Shown: piece after piece, positions 63,398 through 64,000 of the stretch
Position numbering within the stretch: position 1 is the first letter of the stretch
Layout: each line of letters begins with the position of its first letter
Source: Pseudomonadota bacterium
GTDB taxonomy: Bacteria > Desulfobacterota > Binatia > Binatales > Binataceae
Reading direction: 5' to 3'
Assembly: GCA_021324855.1 (NCBI GenBank)
Contig: JAJPIG010000026.1
Coordinates: 1 to 64,000 of the forward strand
Length of the DNA stretch: 64,000 nt
The notes under the pieces: generated by a model
Database searches by the model: none
What the model was told of the DNA's origin: nothing
What the model saw: the letters and a program-made list of their open reading frames with translations, nothing else
Position numbers and translations under genes: made by a program

Positions 63398-63801
63398 GCC
63401 AAGCGATTCGCCGCAATGCCGTGGTTGCGCTGCTCGGCACTCCAGACCTCACGGAGGGCAGCCTGAATGATCCGCGGCTTTACGACGAGAACGGCTTCCG
63501 CTTCAACGAGAAGTGGACCTACCGGCATCTGACGAGCGACCCGGCGGGCGTGGCGATGCGGATCATCTACTGGTGGCGCTACGATTTTATCGGCACGATG
63601 GTCCGTTCGAGCGGCGATGAGAACTGGCGGCCTGACACCCGGCTCGTGGAAGCGCTGACTAATGCTGACTCGCGCCTTCCGCCGCTCGACTTGAGCCGAA
63701 ATCCGCCGGTCGAGCCGAGCAACGAGCACCGCCCCGTTTCGCGACTGACTGGACCAACCGACCTCGGGGGCCATCGCGAAGGCGACGACTCGCTCACCTA
63801 G
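63394..63801 (+). CDS. Small hypothetical protein coupled to nuoEF
   Basis: A 135-residue protein whose ATG overlaps the nuoEF stop (ATGA), so it is translated from the complex I mRNA. It has no signal peptide or membrane segment. The middle has EKWTYRHLTSDPAGVAMRIIYWWRYDFIGTMVRS, and the C-terminal third is Pro/Asp/Arg-rich and probably disordered. I recognise no family. Its position suggests an accessory or assembly role, by inference only. Confidence 0.65.
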   Translation: MSQAIRRNAVVALLGTPDLTEGSLNDPRLYDENGFRFNEKWTYRHLTSDPAGVAMRIIYWWRYDFIGTMVRSSGDENWRPDTRLVEALTNADSRLPPLDLSRNPPVEPSNEHRPVSRLTGPTDLGGHREGDDSLT

Positions 63802-64000
63802 TTAGCAAACTCGTAATCTGCAAAGCGCCAAGCATTCGCGAAATAGATATCGTCTATATCGCGATTTGCGAAACTTTTTCGAAGCCGACGGAGTCGAGCA
63901 ACCTCCGTCAATAGGCAAAAAGTCGGCTAAAATACGTGCTTTTTCCTAGAAATTGCAAGCTGCCAAAGAAGTCTTAGATTGTAAGTGAAGTTGGCATGCA
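63802..64000. other. AT-rich intergenic end of window
   Basis: About 200 bases with markedly lower GC. It contains a dyad ATAGA-TATCG-TCTAT at 63843-63857, possibly a regulator site. No gene is seen; the next gene lies beyond the window. Confidence 0.5.

Overview
This is a GC-rich, gene-dense bacterial chromosomal window with no plasmid or phage core genes. The gene content suggests a deltaproteobacteria-like soil or sediment lineage; an uncultured Binatota/Desulfobacterota_B-type bacterium is plausible but is only an inference. It combines glnA-ntrB-ntrC, glnE, a peripheral-arm complex I operon, Rieske/LLM/extradiol aromatic catabolism and a PerR-rubrerythrin stress operon. The organism appears to use selenocysteine: the window holds both a tRNA-Sec gene (selC, 46758-46853) and a gene with an in-frame UGA followed by a SECIS-like hairpin (18166-19014).

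Layout. 1-2.9 kb: the 3' end of glnA, then ntrB and ntrC. 3.5-7.1 kb: trpE and trpG, then trpD broken after about 85 codons by the 3' end of a group II intron. This is followed by a graveyard of mobile-element fragments (tyrosine recombinase with an inverted repeat, IS21 istB pieces). 7.1-9.9 kb: a secreted tannase/feruloyl-esterase-like enzyme with an AraC regulator. 10-12.4 kb: aroA and a BMP-type lipoprotein. 12.5-21.8 kb: lytic transglycosylase, glnE, tpx, a LOG-family protein, the GrdB-like selenoprotein, a GH15 enzyme and an Asp/Glu racemase-like protein. 21.9-26.1 kb: a four-gene run of thiolase-like protein, DUF35 protein, aldehyde dehydrogenase and MetE-like methyltransferase. 26.2-32.2 kb: a frameshifted LRAT-domain protein, a ligD remnant, a FAD monooxygenase, an EVE protein, a quinone oxidoreductase and a COG2403 protein.

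32.2-44.9 kb is the most coherent accessory system. A sigma-54 activator (35228-36733) sits between two divergent aromatic-degradation operons, and each has a good -24/-12 promoter match. The minus operon encodes VOC, Rieske oxygenase and LLM flavin oxidoreductase. The plus operon encodes a XylE-type catechol 2,3-dioxygenase, two Rieske oxygenases, a two-domain VOC protein, an amidohydrolase, an LLM oxidoreductase and an alpha/beta hydrolase. This fits oxygenation of an aromatic, meta ring cleavage and hydrolysis of the cleavage product. The substrate is unknown and no Rieske reductase or beta subunit is present.

45-52 kb: a VapBC45-like toxin-antitoxin pair and an integrase remnant next to selC, then hydrolase, FAD monooxygenase, FMN-binding, lipoprotein and NusG-paralogue genes. 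52.2-55.2 kb: a peroxide-stress operon (PerR-like regulator, rubrerythrin, Fe-S oxidoreductase, DUF3501) with a near-perfect Fur-type operator. 55.4-63.8 kb: a polytopic GT-C-like membrane protein, then nuoB-G-I-C-D-EF (nuoE and nuoF fused) ending in a small unknown gene, with no membrane-arm subunits. The last 200 bases hold no gene.
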